Origin: Acidovorax sp.
GTDB taxonomy: Bacteria; Pseudomonadota; Gammaproteobacteria; Burkholderiales; Burkholderiaceae_C
Assembly: GCF_016783915.1 (NCBI RefSeq)
Contig: NZ_JADHVT010000004.1
Span: 1 to 64,000 of the forward strand
DNA: 64,000 nt
Direction of reading: 5' to 3'
Positions within the stretch are counted from its first letter, which is position 1. Every line of letters begins with the position of its first letter. The notes beneath the pieces are model-generated. The model saw nothing but the letters and a program-made list of their open reading frames with translations. It was not told where the DNA came from and ran no database searches. Of this stretch, positions 1 to 9,780 are shown piece after piece. Position numbers and translations under genes: made by a program.

Positions 1-922
1 CCTTAAGCAAGGGGATCATGGCACGCACGCCCTTGGACAGCTCCAGCGGGTTGGCCGTGGCCTGGCGGATCACGCCCACCGAGATCGCATCGCGGCCGTT
101 GAGGCGTACGCGGCTGCGGTCGCTGGCAGGGCCTTCTTCGACCCGGGCCACATCACGCACGCGCACCGAGAACCCGTTGACCGTGCGGATCACGATGTCG
201 GCAAACTGTGCTGGGGTTTTCAGGTCGGTCTGGGAGGTCACGCTGAACTCGCGCTGCTGCGACTCAATGCGACCCGCAGGCAGCTCCAGGTTGTTGCGGC
301 GGATGGCGTCTTCCACATCCTGCGTGGTCAGGCGGTAGCCAGCCATGCGCTCGGGGTCCAGCCACACCCGCATGGCGTATTTGCGCTCGCCGTAAATCGG
401 CACGTCGGCCACACCGGTCACCGTCTGCAGCCGGGGCTTGACGATGCGGTTGATGAGGTCGTTGATCTCCAGCGGGCTGCGCGTATCGCTGCTGAAGGCC
501 AGCCACAGCACGGGCGATGCATCGGCCTCCACCTTGGCAATCACGGGCTCATCCACCGCGAGCGGCAGGCGGTTGCGCACGCGGGCGGTGCGGTCGCGCA
601 CTTCAGCCGCCGCGTTGTCGGCGTCCTTCTCCAGGCGAAACCGCACGCTGATCTGGCTTTGCTCGGCCCGGCTGATGGAGGTGATCACATCCACGGCGTC
701 GATACCGGCGATGGAGTCTTCGAGCGGCTTGGTCACCTGCGATTCGATGACCTCGGCCGACGCGCCCGCATACCGCACGCTGACGGTGACCACGGGTTCG
801 TCGATCTTGGGGTATTCGCGCACCGACAGACGCGTGAAGCTCACCGCGCCAATCAGCAGCACCAGCAGCGACAGCACGGTGGCAAACACCGGCCGGCGGA
901 TCGATATTTCAGCGAGTTGCAT
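1..922 (-). CDS. RND efflux transporter permease (AcrB/MexB family), N-terminal part, truncated by the window edge
   Basis: Minus-strand reading from ATG at 922: MQLAEISIRRPVFATVLSLLVLLIGAVSFTRLSVREYPKIDEPVVTVSVRYAGASAEVIESQVTKPLEDSIAGID, typical RND N-terminus; frame stays open to position 1. Confidence 0.93.
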   Translation of the reverse strand, partial: MQLAEISIRRPVFATVLSLLVLLIGAVSFTRLSVREYPKIDEPVVTVSVRYAGASAEVIESQVTKPLEDSIAGIDAVDVITSISRAEQSQISVRFRLEKDADNAAAEVRDRTARVRNRLPLAVDEPVIAKVEADASPVLWLAFSSDTRSPLEINDLINRIVKPRLQTVTGVADVPIYGERKYAMRVWLDPERMAGYRLTTQDVEDAIRRNNLELPAGRIESQQREFSVTSQTDLKTPAQFADIVIRTVNGFSVRVRDVARVEEGPASDRSRVRLNGRDAISVGVIRQATANPLELSKGVRAMIPLLK

Positions 923-962
923 GGCAGTCCAGGGGCATCAGAGGGTGACGACAGGCAGTCCG

Positions 963-2378
963 TCAGACGGGAGGGCGGCTGCCAGTGGGCGTGGACCGGC
1001 TGGAGGTTCCGGCCAGCTGGCAAGGGTTGGGGCCGGGCAGCGGATCAGTTTCGCTGCGAGCCGCCATCACGCGGGCCCCCGAGGGGGCGGCAACAGGAGA
1101 TGGAGATGCCGATGCCGCAGAGGTGCTCGGCGCAGGCGCAGGCGCATCAGCCACTGGTGCTGCCTTTTGGCCCGCCCCGGTCGCAGCACCTGAAGCGCCC
1201 GAAGCCGGCCGCGTTGCTGCGGCCGCCGCACCACCGTTGCCCTGCTTGCCCAGCTCCACCACGCGCACCTCTGTGCCGTCCTTGCGGATGCGCTGCTGGC
1301 CCGCCGTGACCACCAGGTCGCCGGTGCCCAAACCATCGACCACCTCCACCCACCCAGGCGAACGGGCGCCCAGCTTGACCGGTGTGCGGCGCGTCACCTT
1401 GCTGCCTGGCTCCTTGCCTTCCACCACCTTGAGCACATAGGGGCTGGTGCCGTCGGGCACGATGGCTTCCTCGGGCACCACGCGCGCGTCGCTGCGTTCG
1501 GAAAACACGGTCGTCACCCGCGCGAACATGCCGGGGCGCAGCTGCAGGCGGCGGTTGTCGATGCAGCCACGCACCGCGATGGCCCGCCCATCCGCATCGA
1601 TCTGCGGGCTGATGGCCTGCACCACGGCGGCGTAACGCGCGCCTGGCAATGCATCAAACGCTATCTGCGCGGCCTGCCCCGGGCGCACCTTGCTCTGCAG
1701 CCGCTCGGGCAGACGGAAGTCCACATAGACCGCATCAAGGTCTTCGATATTGACGATATCGGCCCCGTCCTTGAGGTAGTCGCCCACGTTCACGCCCCGG
1801 ATACCCGCAATGCCATCGAACGGGGCCACGATCTTCAGACGCTGGGCCGTTGCCTGGGCCAGCGCCAGCTTGGCCTGGGCCACCTCCAGGTTGGCGGCAC
1901 TCTCGTCCACCGAACGCTGGCTGATGAAGCTCTGAGCCACCAGCTCCTGGTTGCGTTTGTGGTTGGCCTGGGCGATGGACAGCTCGGCCTGGCTTTGCTG
2001 GATCTGCGCACGGGGGAGCTGGTCGTCAAACTGCACCAGCACCTGCCCGCGCTGAACGCGCTGGCCGTCACGGAAGTTGAGCTGGGTGATGCGCCCGCCC
2101 ACTTCGGGCCGCAGCATCACGCTCTGGCGCGACCGCAGGCTGCCCACGGCTTCAGCATCATCGCGCAGCGCCATCTGCCGCACGGTCACTGCCTCTACGG
2201 CCACAGGGCGGCCAGCACCAGCGGGTGCACCACCGCCAGCCGGTGTGCCAGCGCCTGCCCCCGCCTCGGCACGCTGCTGCGGCTGTGCGGGTTTCTGGAG
2301 CCACCAGGCAGCGCCCGATGCGGCAGCCATGCCGATGACAGCGAAAACGATGTACTTGTACTTGTTCTTGGACGCCAT
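963..2378 (-). CDS. RND efflux periplasmic adaptor (membrane fusion protein)
   Basis: 471 aa; N-terminal TM, barrel-sandwich lipoyl motif (LRPEVGGRITQLNFRDGQRVQRGQVLVQFD), Ala/Pro-rich C-terminus; upstream of the permease. Confidence 0.92.
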   Translation of the reverse strand: MASKNKYKYIVFAVIGMAAASGAAWWLQKPAQPQQRAEAGAGAGTPAGGGAPAGAGRPVAVEAVTVRQMALRDDAEAVGSLRSRQSVMLRPEVGGRITQLNFRDGQRVQRGQVLVQFDDQLPRAQIQQSQAELSIAQANHKRNQELVAQSFISQRSVDESAANLEVAQAKLALAQATAQRLKIVAPFDGIAGIRGVNVGDYLKDGADIVNIEDLDAVYVDFRLPERLQSKVRPGQAAQIAFDALPGARYAAVVQAISPQIDADGRAIAVRGCIDNRRLQLRPGMFARVTTVFSERSDARVVPEEAIVPDGTSPYVLKVVEGKEPGSKVTRRTPVKLGARSPGWVEVVDGLGTGDLVVTAGQQRIRKDGTEVRVVELGKQGNGGAAAAATRPASGASGAATGAGQKAAPVADAPAPAPSTSAASASPSPVAAPSGARVMAARSETDPLPGPNPCQLAGTSSRSTPTGSRPPV

Positions 2379-2512
2379 GGGTCAGTCAATCCAGTGAGGT
2401 GGGATGCGCAGTCACACAATGTAACAGTGGGTGTATGCAGCCGCAGCCACCCTCAGCAATATCCCCGGGGCATGCGCCGCTGGAGGTTGCAGGCTGTACC
2501 AGGCGCGGGCGC

Positions 2513-2534
2513 AAAAAAAGCCTCCAAAGAGGCT
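2513..2534 (-). terminator. Rho-independent terminator of rnhA
   Basis: Minus strand AGCCTC-TTTG-GAGGCT followed by T7. Confidence 0.8.
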
Positions 2535-2561
2535 TGCACGGGAGGAGTTGTCGGCGATGGA

Positions 2562-3011
2562 CTACCTGCGGCCCAGGGCCTGGTCCACGCCCCGGTTGGC
2601 CAGCGCGTCGGCCCGCTCGTTGCCTGGGTCGCCAGAATGCCCCTTCACCCAGCGCCATTCAATGCGGTGACCGCCGGCGCTGACCAGCGCATCCAGCCGC
2701 TGCCACAGCTCCACGTTCTTGACCGGCTGCTTGGAGGCCGTGCGCCAGCCCTTGGCCTTCCAGCCGTGAATCCACTCCGTGATGCCCTTGCGCACGTACT
2801 CGCTGTCCAGATACAGCGTCACGGCACAGGGGCGCTTGAGGGCCGACAACGCCTCAATCACCGCCATCAGCTCCATGCGGTTGTTGGTGGTGCCCAGTTC
2901 GCCGCCGAACAGCTCTTTTTCGGTCGCACCGGAGCGCAGCAATACGCCCCACCCGCCGGGGCCCGGATTGCCCTTGCAGGCGCCATCGGTGTAAATCTCT
3001 ACCTGGTTCAA
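2562..3011 (-). CDS. rnhA: Ribonuclease HI
   Basis: [25 protein letters not shown]...ELMAVIEAL...[28 protein letters not shown] at 3011 gives the usual ~149 aa, ORF track extends to 3074. Confidence 0.93.
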   Translation of the reverse strand: MNQVEIYTDGACKGNPGPGGWGVLLRSGATEKELFGGELGTTNNRMELMAVIEALSALKRPCAVTLYLDSEYVRKGITEWIHGWKAKGWRTASKQPVKNVELWQRLDALVSAGGHRIEWRWVKGHSGDPGNERADALANRGVDQALGRR

Positions 3012-3086
3012 ACTCTGTTCCTGACAATGTGGTGAATGGTTGCTGGGCGGGGCATGGCCCCCCATGGCAACCACAAAAAACTGTGC

Positions 3087-3941
3087 TCAAGGCTTGTGCC
3101 GGGCCGCAGTGGGCGCAGTCCGCGAAGCACTCACCCCGCGCTGGGACGCCCGGTTGGCGATGGGCACGGTGCCCGCAGCGCGCTGGCGGTGGGAGCGCCA
3201 GGCGGGCTCCAGCAAACGCATGCCATGCACCCGTTTGACAGCAACCAGGAAATACGCGGCACCCAGAATGGGCCACCACTTCTCACCCAAAGGGTCCATC
3301 CAGCCAAAACGCTCCAGCCACTGCGGGCTGCGCACCGCTGGACGATAACAGCCAAACCGGGCCGATTCGACCTCGAAGTTCAAAAGCCGCAGCCAATCGC
3401 GCAGGCGGCGATAGCCGATGAACTCCCCCACGTCGGGCAGGTACAGCGTGCCCCGCCCCAGGCGCTGATACACGCGTGCACGCCGCTGCCGCAGGCCCCA
3501 CAGGCTGGTGGGGTTCAGGCCGCTGATGACCACACGCCCTTCGGGTACCAGCACCCGCTCCACCTCGCGCAGCGCAGCATGTGGGTCGATGCTCAACTCC
3601 AGTGTGTGAGGCAACACCAGCAGGTCCAGACTGGCAGCAGAGAAAGGCAGAGCCACAGGCTCGGTGAGCAGATCCACCGCGCGGCGCTGCAGCGGGCCGT
3701 CGTCACCACCCGCCTCCACAAAGGCGATGGAACCCTCCACGGCCTCTTGCCCCATGGCGAGCCACTGATGCGGCATGCGGTTGGCGCGCAGGCCGTCCAG
3801 CAACGGCATGCCGAGCTGAATGCTGTGGTAGCCAAAGATATCCGCCACCGCCTCGTCAAAGCGCGCCTGCTCCCATGCGAGCAGATAACGGCCGGGGGGG
3901 GAGTCGAACCAGTGGTGCAAACCTATAATTTGATCGCTCAT
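3087..3941 (-). CDS. Class I SAM-dependent methyltransferase
   Basis: MSDQIIGLHHWFDSPPGRYLLAWEQ...LDLLVLPHTLELSIDPHAALREVERVLVPEGRVVISGLNP; start ATG 3941..3939. Confidence 0.85.
   Translation of the reverse strand: MSDQIIGLHHWFDSPPGRYLLAWEQARFDEAVADIFGYHSIQLGMPLLDGLRANRMPHQWLAMGQEAVEGSIAFVEAGGDDGPLQRRAVDLLTEPVALPFSAASLDLLVLPHTLELSIDPHAALREVERVLVPEGRVVISGLNPTSLWGLRQRRARVYQRLGRGTLYLPDVGEFIGYRRLRDWLRLLNFEVESARFGCYRPAVRSPQWLERFGWMDPLGEKWWPILGAAYFLVAVKRVHGMRLLEPAWRSHRQRAAGTVPIANRASQRGVSASRTAPTAARHKP
3924..3929 (+). promoter_or_regulatory. Perfect -10 box TATAAT for gloB
   Basis: TATAAT 11 nt before the gloB ATG. Confidence 0.5.
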
Positions 3942-4716
3942 GAACTTGCTACCGCTGCCCGCCTTTACCGACAACTACATCTGGATGCTGCACGACGGCC
4001 ACCAGGCCATCGTGGTGGACCCGGGAGAAGCCGCGCCGGTGGAGCAGGCCTTGCACCGTTGCGGCCTGTCATTGCAGGCCATTCTAGTCACGCACCACCA
4101 TGCCGATCATGTCGGCGGAGTCGATGCACTGCGCCACGCCACCGGTGCACAGGTGTATGGTCCAGCGCGGGAGCGCATGCCCGAGCCGCTGTTGCGACTG
4201 GAGCAAGGCGACACCGTCACCACGCTGGGGCTGCAGTTCCAGGTCATCGACGTGCCAGGGCACACGGCGGGCCACATTGCCTACTACTGCCCCGAGATGG
4301 ACGGTGCACCCCTGCTGTTTTGCGGCGATACGCTGTTCTCGGGCGGCTGTGGCCGGCTGTTTGAAGGCACACCCGCGCAAATGCTCGACTCGCTGGACCG
4401 GCTGGCCGCACTGCCTGGCAACACCCGCGTGTGCTGCACCCACGAGTACACACTGTCCAACCTGAAGTTTGCGCGGGCCGTGGAACCTGGCAACGCCGCC
4501 CTGCTCCACTACAGCAGCCAATGCGAAGCCTTGCGGGCGCAGAACCAGCCCACACTGCCGTCGCACATGGCGCTGGAGCGAGACATCAACCCCTTTCTGC
4601 GCGTACGTCGGAGCCCGGTGGCACAAGCCGCCCAGGGCTACGACGCGCAGGTGCCCCTTGACGACGCCGTAGCGGTGCTGGCCGCGCTGCGTCAATGGAA
4701 AAACGAGTTCCGATGA
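3940..4716 (+). CDS. gloB: Hydroxyacylglutathione hydrolase (glyoxalase II)
   Basis: MNLLPLPAFTDNYIWMLHD...VTHHHADHVGG metallo-beta-lactamase motif, 258 aa. Confidence 0.96.
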   Translation: MNLLPLPAFTDNYIWMLHDGHQAIVVDPGEAAPVEQALHRCGLSLQAILVTHHHADHVGGVDALRHATGAQVYGPARERMPEPLLRLEQGDTVTTLGLQFQVIDVPGHTAGHIAYYCPEMDGAPLLFCGDTLFSGGCGRLFEGTPAQMLDSLDRLAALPGNTRVCCTHEYTLSNLKFARAVEPGNAALLHYSSQCEALRAQNQPTLPSHMALERDINPFLRVRRSPVAQAAQGYDAQVPLDDAVAVLAALRQWKNEFR

Positions 4717-6242
4717 AAATTTTGCACATTGCCTGCCTGGCTGGCCTTTTGTGGCTGACAGGCTGCGCCACCACGGGTTCGGCGCCGGACCAAGGATCCG
4801 CAGGCGGCAACACTACCAGCACGAAGAGCACGGCGACGCCCCACACACCCGTCATCCCTAACGGCCCGCTCAAGCCCATCACCGCAGCGCGGGCCGCGAG
4901 TGGCGAGGTAGCGTCGTTGTCGGCCCCCGCCGACTTGTGGGACCGCATACGGCGCGGCTTTGCCATGCCTGACCTGCAGCATGAGCTGGTGCAGGACCGG
5001 GAGCAGTGGTACGCCACACGCCCCGACTACATGCAGCGCATGACAGAGCGGTCGAGCAAGTACTTGTTCCACATCGTTGAAGAGCTGGAACGCCGAGGCA
5101 TGCCGACCGAGCTCGCGCTGCTGCCCTACATCGAAAGCGCGTTCAACCCCCAGGCAGTATCGAGCGCCAAGGCCGCGGGCATGTGGCAGTTCATGCCCGC
5201 CACGGGCAACTATTTCGACCTCAAGCAAAACGCCTTCCGCGACGACCGCCGGGATGTGCTCGCGTCAACCCGCGCGGCGCTGGACTACCTGCAAAAGCTC
5301 TATGGCATGTTTGGCGACTGGCATCTGGCCCTGGCCGCCTACAACTGGGGTGAAGGCAGCGTGAGCCGTGCCATTGCGCGCAACCAGAAGCTGGGCCTGG
5401 GCACCACCTACACCGACCTGAACATGCCTGCGGAAACCCGCATGTATGTGCCCAAGCTGCAGGCGGTCAAGAACATCGTGGCCAACCCCGATGCCTTCCG
5501 CACAGAGCTGCCCCTGATCGAGAACCACCCCTACTTTCAGACCGTGGACATCACACACGACATCGATGTGTCGCTGGTGGCCACGCTGGCGGGTATTCGC
5601 GAGGAGGATTTCCGGGCGCTCAACCCGTCGTACAAGCGACCCGTGATTCTGGCCGCAGGCACACCGCAGATTTTGCTGCCCTGGGACAACGCCAAGGTGT
5701 TCCAGCGCAACCTGGAGGCCAAGCGCGAAGGGCAGTACGCAAGCTGGACCGTGTGGTCTGTACCCACCACCATGACTGTGGCCGAGGCAGCACAACGTGC
5801 AGGCATGAGCGAGGCGGATCTGCGCAGCATGAACAACATCCCGCCGCGCATGCTCATCAAGGCGGGCTCGGCGCTGATGGTGCCCCGCTCCACCACCACA
5901 CGGCAAGACGTGTCGTCCCACCTGGCCGACAACGGTCAACTGAGCCTCACCCCCGAGATCGTCACCCGCCGTACCACAGTGCGCGCCGGCAAGGGAGACA
6001 CGGTGGCCAGCATTGCACGGCGCTACAAGCTGACGGCGGCCAACGTGGCGGACTGGAACGAGGTACGGGCGAATGCCGCGTTCAAGGTGGGCCAGCAGAT
6101 CGTGGTGTACCTGCCGGTGCGCCAGAGTCAGGCGCGCAGCGGTGGCAGCAGTGCCCGCGCATCGGCCGCCACCTCGGGCAAACGCCAGGCTCCAGCGCCT
6201 GCGCGGCGTGGCGGATCCCCCTCCAAGGTCAAGCGCCGCTGA
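4713..6242 (+). CDS. mltD: Membrane-bound lytic murein transglycosylase D with LysM domain, lipoprotein signal
   Basis: MKILHIACLAGLLWLTGCATTG lipobox; ALLPYIESAFNPQAVSSAKAAGMWQFMPATG SLT motif; LysM near C-terminus; ATGA overlap with gloB stop. Confidence 0.93.
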   Translation: MKILHIACLAGLLWLTGCATTGSAPDQGSAGGNTTSTKSTATPHTPVIPNGPLKPITAARAASGEVASLSAPADLWDRIRRGFAMPDLQHELVQDREQWYATRPDYMQRMTERSSKYLFHIVEELERRGMPTELALLPYIESAFNPQAVSSAKAAGMWQFMPATGNYFDLKQNAFRDDRRDVLASTRAALDYLQKLYGMFGDWHLALAAYNWGEGSVSRAIARNQKLGLGTTYTDLNMPAETRMYVPKLQAVKNIVANPDAFRTELPLIENHPYFQTVDITHDIDVSLVATLAGIREEDFRALNPSYKRPVILAAGTPQILLPWDNAKVFQRNLEAKREGQYASWTVWSVPTTMTVAEAAQRAGMSEADLRSMNNIPPRMLIKAGSALMVPRSTTTRQDVSSHLADNGQLSLTPEIVTRRTTVRAGKGDTVASIARRYKLTAANVADWNEVRANAAFKVGQQIVVYLPVRQSQARSGGSSARASAATSGKRQAPAPARRGGSPSKVKRR

Positions 6243-6316
6243 GCCGCAGACGCCTCAGCAAAGCCACCTGGGCCTGGCGAGCCCGGCATTGCTTGGCCGG
6301 TCGCTGGGCCCATGCA

Positions 6317-6469
6317 TCAGAACCGGAGCGTGTGCATGCCCAGCAGCCCCAGGATGCCCATGATGATGAGATAAAGCGCCACGATGGTGCTGAGCAAACG
6401 CGGCATGACCAGGATGAGGATGCCTGCGATCAGGGAGACGAGCGGACCGATGCTAAGGCTCAGCGACAT
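6317..6469 (-). CDS. Small 50-aa membrane protein (DUF3096-like)
   Basis: MSLSLSIGPLVSLIAGILILVMPRLLSTIVALYLIIMGILGLLGMHTLRF*, below the ORF-track size cutoff. Confidence 0.75.
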   Translation of the reverse strand: MSLSLSIGPLVSLIAGILILVMPRLLSTIVALYLIIMGILGLLGMHTLRF

Positions 6470-6630
6470 GGTGGATATTCCTTGAAAAATGGAACGAGGA
6501 TGGCGCAGCAGAACCGCTGCACGCGTGGTCTGCGCGATGCATATCGCGCAGTGTGATTGCGGTGCTATCGCAGGCGCCCGACACTGTAGTCGATGCCAGA
6601 GCCCTTGGAGCCTGCCGCCACAGCGGCTTA

Positions 6631-7722
6631 TCAGACGCTGTACTTTTGGCGGGCCTTGCGCACGAAGTCGCTGGTGGAGGTGCGAGCTAGTTCGACCTTG
6701 GCCTCGGCCAGTTCGGGCAGCACACGCGACAGCACCCGCAGTGCGGTGGCCGGTCCTTCGTCCGGCATCAGGCCGTTGGTGGAGTACGTCTCGCGCACCC
6801 GGCTGAACGCCGCCAGATACAGCCCCCGGTCACCCATCAGGTAGGCGGCGGGCACCGCCTTCACCAGATCTGCCGGGGCTGCCGTCTGCAGCCACTTGAG
6901 CGCATGCACGACGCCATTGACCAGCGCCTGGGCCTGCGCTGGCTGCTTCTGAATGAATGCCTGCGGGGCATACAGGCAACTGGCGGGCATGGTTCCATTG
7001 AACATGTCCTGCGCCGCCTTGAGCGAACGCAGGTCCCCCACAATGCGGGTGTCCGCCTTCTGCTCCAGCAAGGTCATGATGGGATCGGCATGGCACAGTG
7101 CATGCACCTGGCCGGAACGCAGCGCGTTCATGGCATTGGTGCCCGAGCCCACCCCCACAAAACCCACATCACGCAACGACACGCCCGCACGCATCAGCAT
7201 CAGACTGGCCGCCAGATGGGTGGATGAGCCCACCGACGACACACCCACCTTGCGCCCCGCGAGGTCGCCCAGGTCCTTGTACGCAGGCACCGACCGCAGT
7301 GACACACCCAGCGCCAGCTGCGGGGCCCGCCCCTGCAGCACCAGCGCACGGTACGCATGACCTCGCGCCTGCGCACGCAACACGTGCTCGAAGGCACCGG
7401 AACAGACATCTGCCGCACCGTCCTGTACCGCCTGCCAAGCAAGCGCCCCCGCCGAATAGTCCCGCACCACCACGTCCAAACCTTCGAGGCGGAAGTACCC
7501 CAGCGCATCGGCCAGCGCCAGCGGCAGGTGGTACAGAACGCCCTGCCCTCCGACCGCCACGGTCACCCGCCCGAGAGCCGCGCCATCGGTCTGCGCACGC
7601 ACCCGGATGGCAGGCGCCCACACCGCAGCCGCCGACAAGGCAGATACGGCGCCAAAGGCGCGGCGGGTGAGTGGAGGCAGAGACATGGAATCAGGCAAAA
7701 AGACAATGCTGCATTGCAACAA
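6631..7722 (-). CDS. ABC transporter substrate-binding protein (NMT1/SsuA-like)
   Basis: TAT-like LTRRAFGAVSALSAAAVWAPAIRVRAQ signal; GYFRLEGLDVVVRDYSAGALAWQAVQDGAADVCSGAFEH. Confidence 0.82.
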   Translation of the reverse strand: MLQCSIVFLPDSMSLPPLTRRAFGAVSALSAAAVWAPAIRVRAQTDGAALGRVTVAVGGQGVLYHLPLALADALGYFRLEGLDVVVRDYSAGALAWQAVQDGAADVCSGAFEHVLRAQARGHAYRALVLQGRAPQLALGVSLRSVPAYKDLGDLAGRKVGVSSVGSSTHLAASLMLMRAGVSLRDVGFVGVGSGTNAMNALRSGQVHALCHADPIMTLLEQKADTRIVGDLRSLKAAQDMFNGTMPASCLYAPQAFIQKQPAQAQALVNGVVHALKWLQTAAPADLVKAVPAAYLMGDRGLYLAAFSRVRETYSTNGLMPDEGPATALRVLSRVLPELAEAKVELARTSTSDFVRKARQKYSV

Positions 7723-7840
7723 TCGTGCCGCAGCACAGGCGAAACCGCATCAGGGTGAATCCCTGCGGGTTACTACGTACCGCGATAGACAGCCTTCAAC
7801 CGCAGCACACCGCAAGACGGGTGGCGCGCACCCGGGGCGC

Positions 7841-8266
7841 TCAACGGTAACCGATGAACAGGATGGCAATATTGACCAGAAAACCGCCGGCCCAGACTGC
7901 GCTGCGGGCCATCGGCATGTCGGCCACGTACATCATCACGTAGAAGATGCGCAGGAAGACATACAACAACGCCAGCAGGTCCAGTAACGTCTGCCCCGCG
8001 CCCAGCAGGTGCGCAATGATGACCGCACCAATGAAAAACGGCAGCGCTTCAAAGCTGTTGGCCTGCGCTGCGTTGGCGCGCCCGCGCCAGTCGGACTGCC
8101 GCGAGAGCCAGCCGCGCGGGTCGTGGTTGTCAAAACCGCCTTCTTTGCGGGACTTGCCAAAGTTGCCACTTTTGGCCAACCAGGCACAAGCGATGGGCAG
8201 CAGTGCGGCGAACAGCACGCACCAGTAGGCCACGGTGAACCGCGCGACGTGCAGGGTGGTATTCAT
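7841..8266 (-). CDS. MAPEG family membrane protein
   Basis: MNTTLHVARFTVAYWCVLFAALLPIACAWLAK...NSFEALPFFIGAVIIAHLLG...RIFYVMMYVADMPMARSAVW. Confidence 0.85.
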   Translation of the reverse strand: MNTTLHVARFTVAYWCVLFAALLPIACAWLAKSGNFGKSRKEGGFDNHDPRGWLSRQSDWRGRANAAQANSFEALPFFIGAVIIAHLLGAGQTLLDLLALLYVFLRIFYVMMYVADMPMARSAVWAGGFLVNIAILFIGYR

Positions 8267-8287
8267 TTTGGATGCTTTTGAGAGCAC

Positions 8288-8330
8288 CAGCGCAGCAAAT
8301 ACAAGCACTGGTAGCTATTAAATTGAGAGT
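8288..8330 (+). repeat. 43-bp two-hairpin repeat, intergenic copy upstream of the MAPEG gene
   Basis: AGCGCAGCAAATACAAGCACTGGTAGCTATTAAATTGAGAGTA. Confidence 0.65.
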
Positions 8331-8380
8331 ATTTTAGCCGCAGACGTTGTCCAGGAAACGGGCTGGCAGCGGCCTCTGCG

Positions 8381-8971
8381 TCACCGGCGATCCACCAGCG
8401 CATGCGCAATCGTGCCCAGGTCCACATACTCCAGCTCGCTGCCCACAGGCACGCCGCGCGCGAGCCGCGTGACGTGCAACCCACGGCTCTTGAGTGCCTC
8501 GCTGATCACATGCGCAGTCGCCTCCCCCTCGGCATTGAAGTTGGTGGCCAGAATCACCTCCTGGACGGTGCCATCCGTGGCGCGCTCCATGAGCTTGTGC
8601 AGGCCGATCTCCTTGGGACCGACACCATCGAGCGGACTGAGCCGCCCCATCAACACAAAGTACAGCCCCTTGAAGGCGCCGGTGCGCTCCAGCGCCGACT
8701 GGTCAGCCGGCGTCTCGACCACACACAGCCGCGTTGCATCGCGGTCAGGGTCTAGACAGGTGCTGCACACTTCCGCCTCGGTGAACGTATGGCAACGCGC
8801 ACAGTGGTGCACGGTGCCCACTGCCTCCGAGAGCGCCCGCGACAGCGCCAGCGCCCCTTCGCGATCATGCTGCAGCAAATGAAACGCCATGCGCTGCGCA
8901 GACTTCACCCCCACTCCCGGCAAGCGGCGCAGCGCCTGGATCAGAACGTCGAGGGAGTTGGTGGTGGACAT
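8381..8971 (-). CDS. recR: Recombination mediator RecR
   Basis: [24 protein letters not shown]; CxxC zinc motifs; Toprim domain; 196 aa. Confidence 0.97.
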   Translation of the reverse strand: MSTTNSLDVLIQALRRLPGVGVKSAQRMAFHLLQHDREGALALSRALSEAVGTVHHCARCHTFTEAEVCSTCLDPDRDATRLCVVETPADQSALERTGAFKGLYFVLMGRLSPLDGVGPKEIGLHKLMERATDGTVQEVILATNFNAEGEATAHVISEALKSRGLHVTRLARGVPVGSELEYVDLGTIAHALVDRR

Positions 8972-9018
8972 GGGTTAGCGGGCGATGCGGATGAGCGGGT
9001 AGGAAAGAGCGGTGCCAG

Positions 9019-9043
9019 GCTTCGACAGGCTCAGCCCGAACGG
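9019..9043. repeat. Dispersed extragenic repeat fragment GCTTCGACAGGCTCAGCCCGAACGG
   Basis: Recognised as a sequence common in intergenic regions of many proteobacteria; single copy in this window. Confidence 0.5.
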
Positions 9044-9134
9044 ATGTGGGCAGAACATCATGGGTGTGCCTCCCCTGCCTTCACACCCCGCCCTCAAGGG
9101 CGTAGCGAGCGGGCGTCAGGCTAGGCGCGGGTGG

Positions 9135-9175
9135 CGGGAAACCGGAACGTACTTTCTGTACGTGAGGATTTCCCG
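9135..9175. repeat. Imperfect stem-loop in the ybaB-recR intergenic region
   Basis: CGGGAAA...ACGTAC-TTTCT-GTACGT...TTTCCCG. Confidence 0.5.
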
Positions 9176-9218
9176 ACGGGCCCAGCAACGACGCATCACG
9201 CCCACTCGGTAGCCGAGA

Positions 9219-9551
9219 TCAGAAAGGGAATTTCATGCCGCCGGGGAGGCCTGGCATGCCTTGGGTGAGCTTGCCCATCTTCTCCGAAGAAGTCTCCTCC
9301 GCCTTTCGCACCGCCGCATTGAACGCAGCCGCCACCAGATCTTCCAGCATGTCCTTGTCTTCGGCCAGCAGGCTCGGGTCGATGGTGATGCGCTTTACAT
9401 CGTGCTTGCAGGTCATGACCACCTTCACCAGACCCGCGCCCGATTCACCCTCCACCTCGATGAAAGCCAGTTCGTCCTGGGCCTTCTTGAGGTTGTCCTG
9501 CATCGCCTGGGCTTGCTTCATGAGGCCGGCGAGTTGTCCTTTGTTGAACAT
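9219..9551 (-). CDS. YbaB/EbfC nucleoid-associated protein
   Basis: [55 protein letters not shown], 110 aa, between dnaX and recR. Confidence 0.95.
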   Translation of the reverse strand: MFNKGQLAGLMKQAQAMQDNLKKAQDELAFIEVEGESGAGLVKVVMTCKHDVKRITIDPSLLAEDKDMLEDLVAAAFNAAVRKAEETSSEKMGKLTQGMPGLPGGMKFPF

Positions 9552-9780
9552 GGTGTGGTTTCCTTTGCTTTCTTTCTGGTTGATCGATTCCCACGTGGGG
9601 ACTGAAATTCAGTATCCGAAATTCACGGTATTGTGCTTTGCACCGTTAGCGGCCATCGAAACTGCCGCTGCCCAGACCAGTGCTCCCGCGCAAGGGCCGC
9701 CCCGCCGCGCTGGGAGCGTTCCCCTCCCGCGAAGCGAGAGAGGGGGAAGGCGCCGAAGGCGACTCAGGGGGTGTTTCATC

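Noticed and set aside
438-1193. 251-aa plus-strand ORF opposite the RND permease
   Set aside because: Antisense Ser/Arg-rich shadow; the minus frame has clear RND motifs.
3893-3912. GGGGGAGTCGAACC, resembling a tRNA T-arm reverse complement
   Set aside because: No acceptor or anticodon stem can be built around it; it encodes the conserved WFDSPPGRY start of the methyltransferase.
9715-9775. GC-rich hairpins between ybaB and dnaX (CTCCCGCGAAGCGAGAGAGGGGG etc.)
   Set aside because: Looks like a generic short intergenic repeat; not enough regularity to claim a function.
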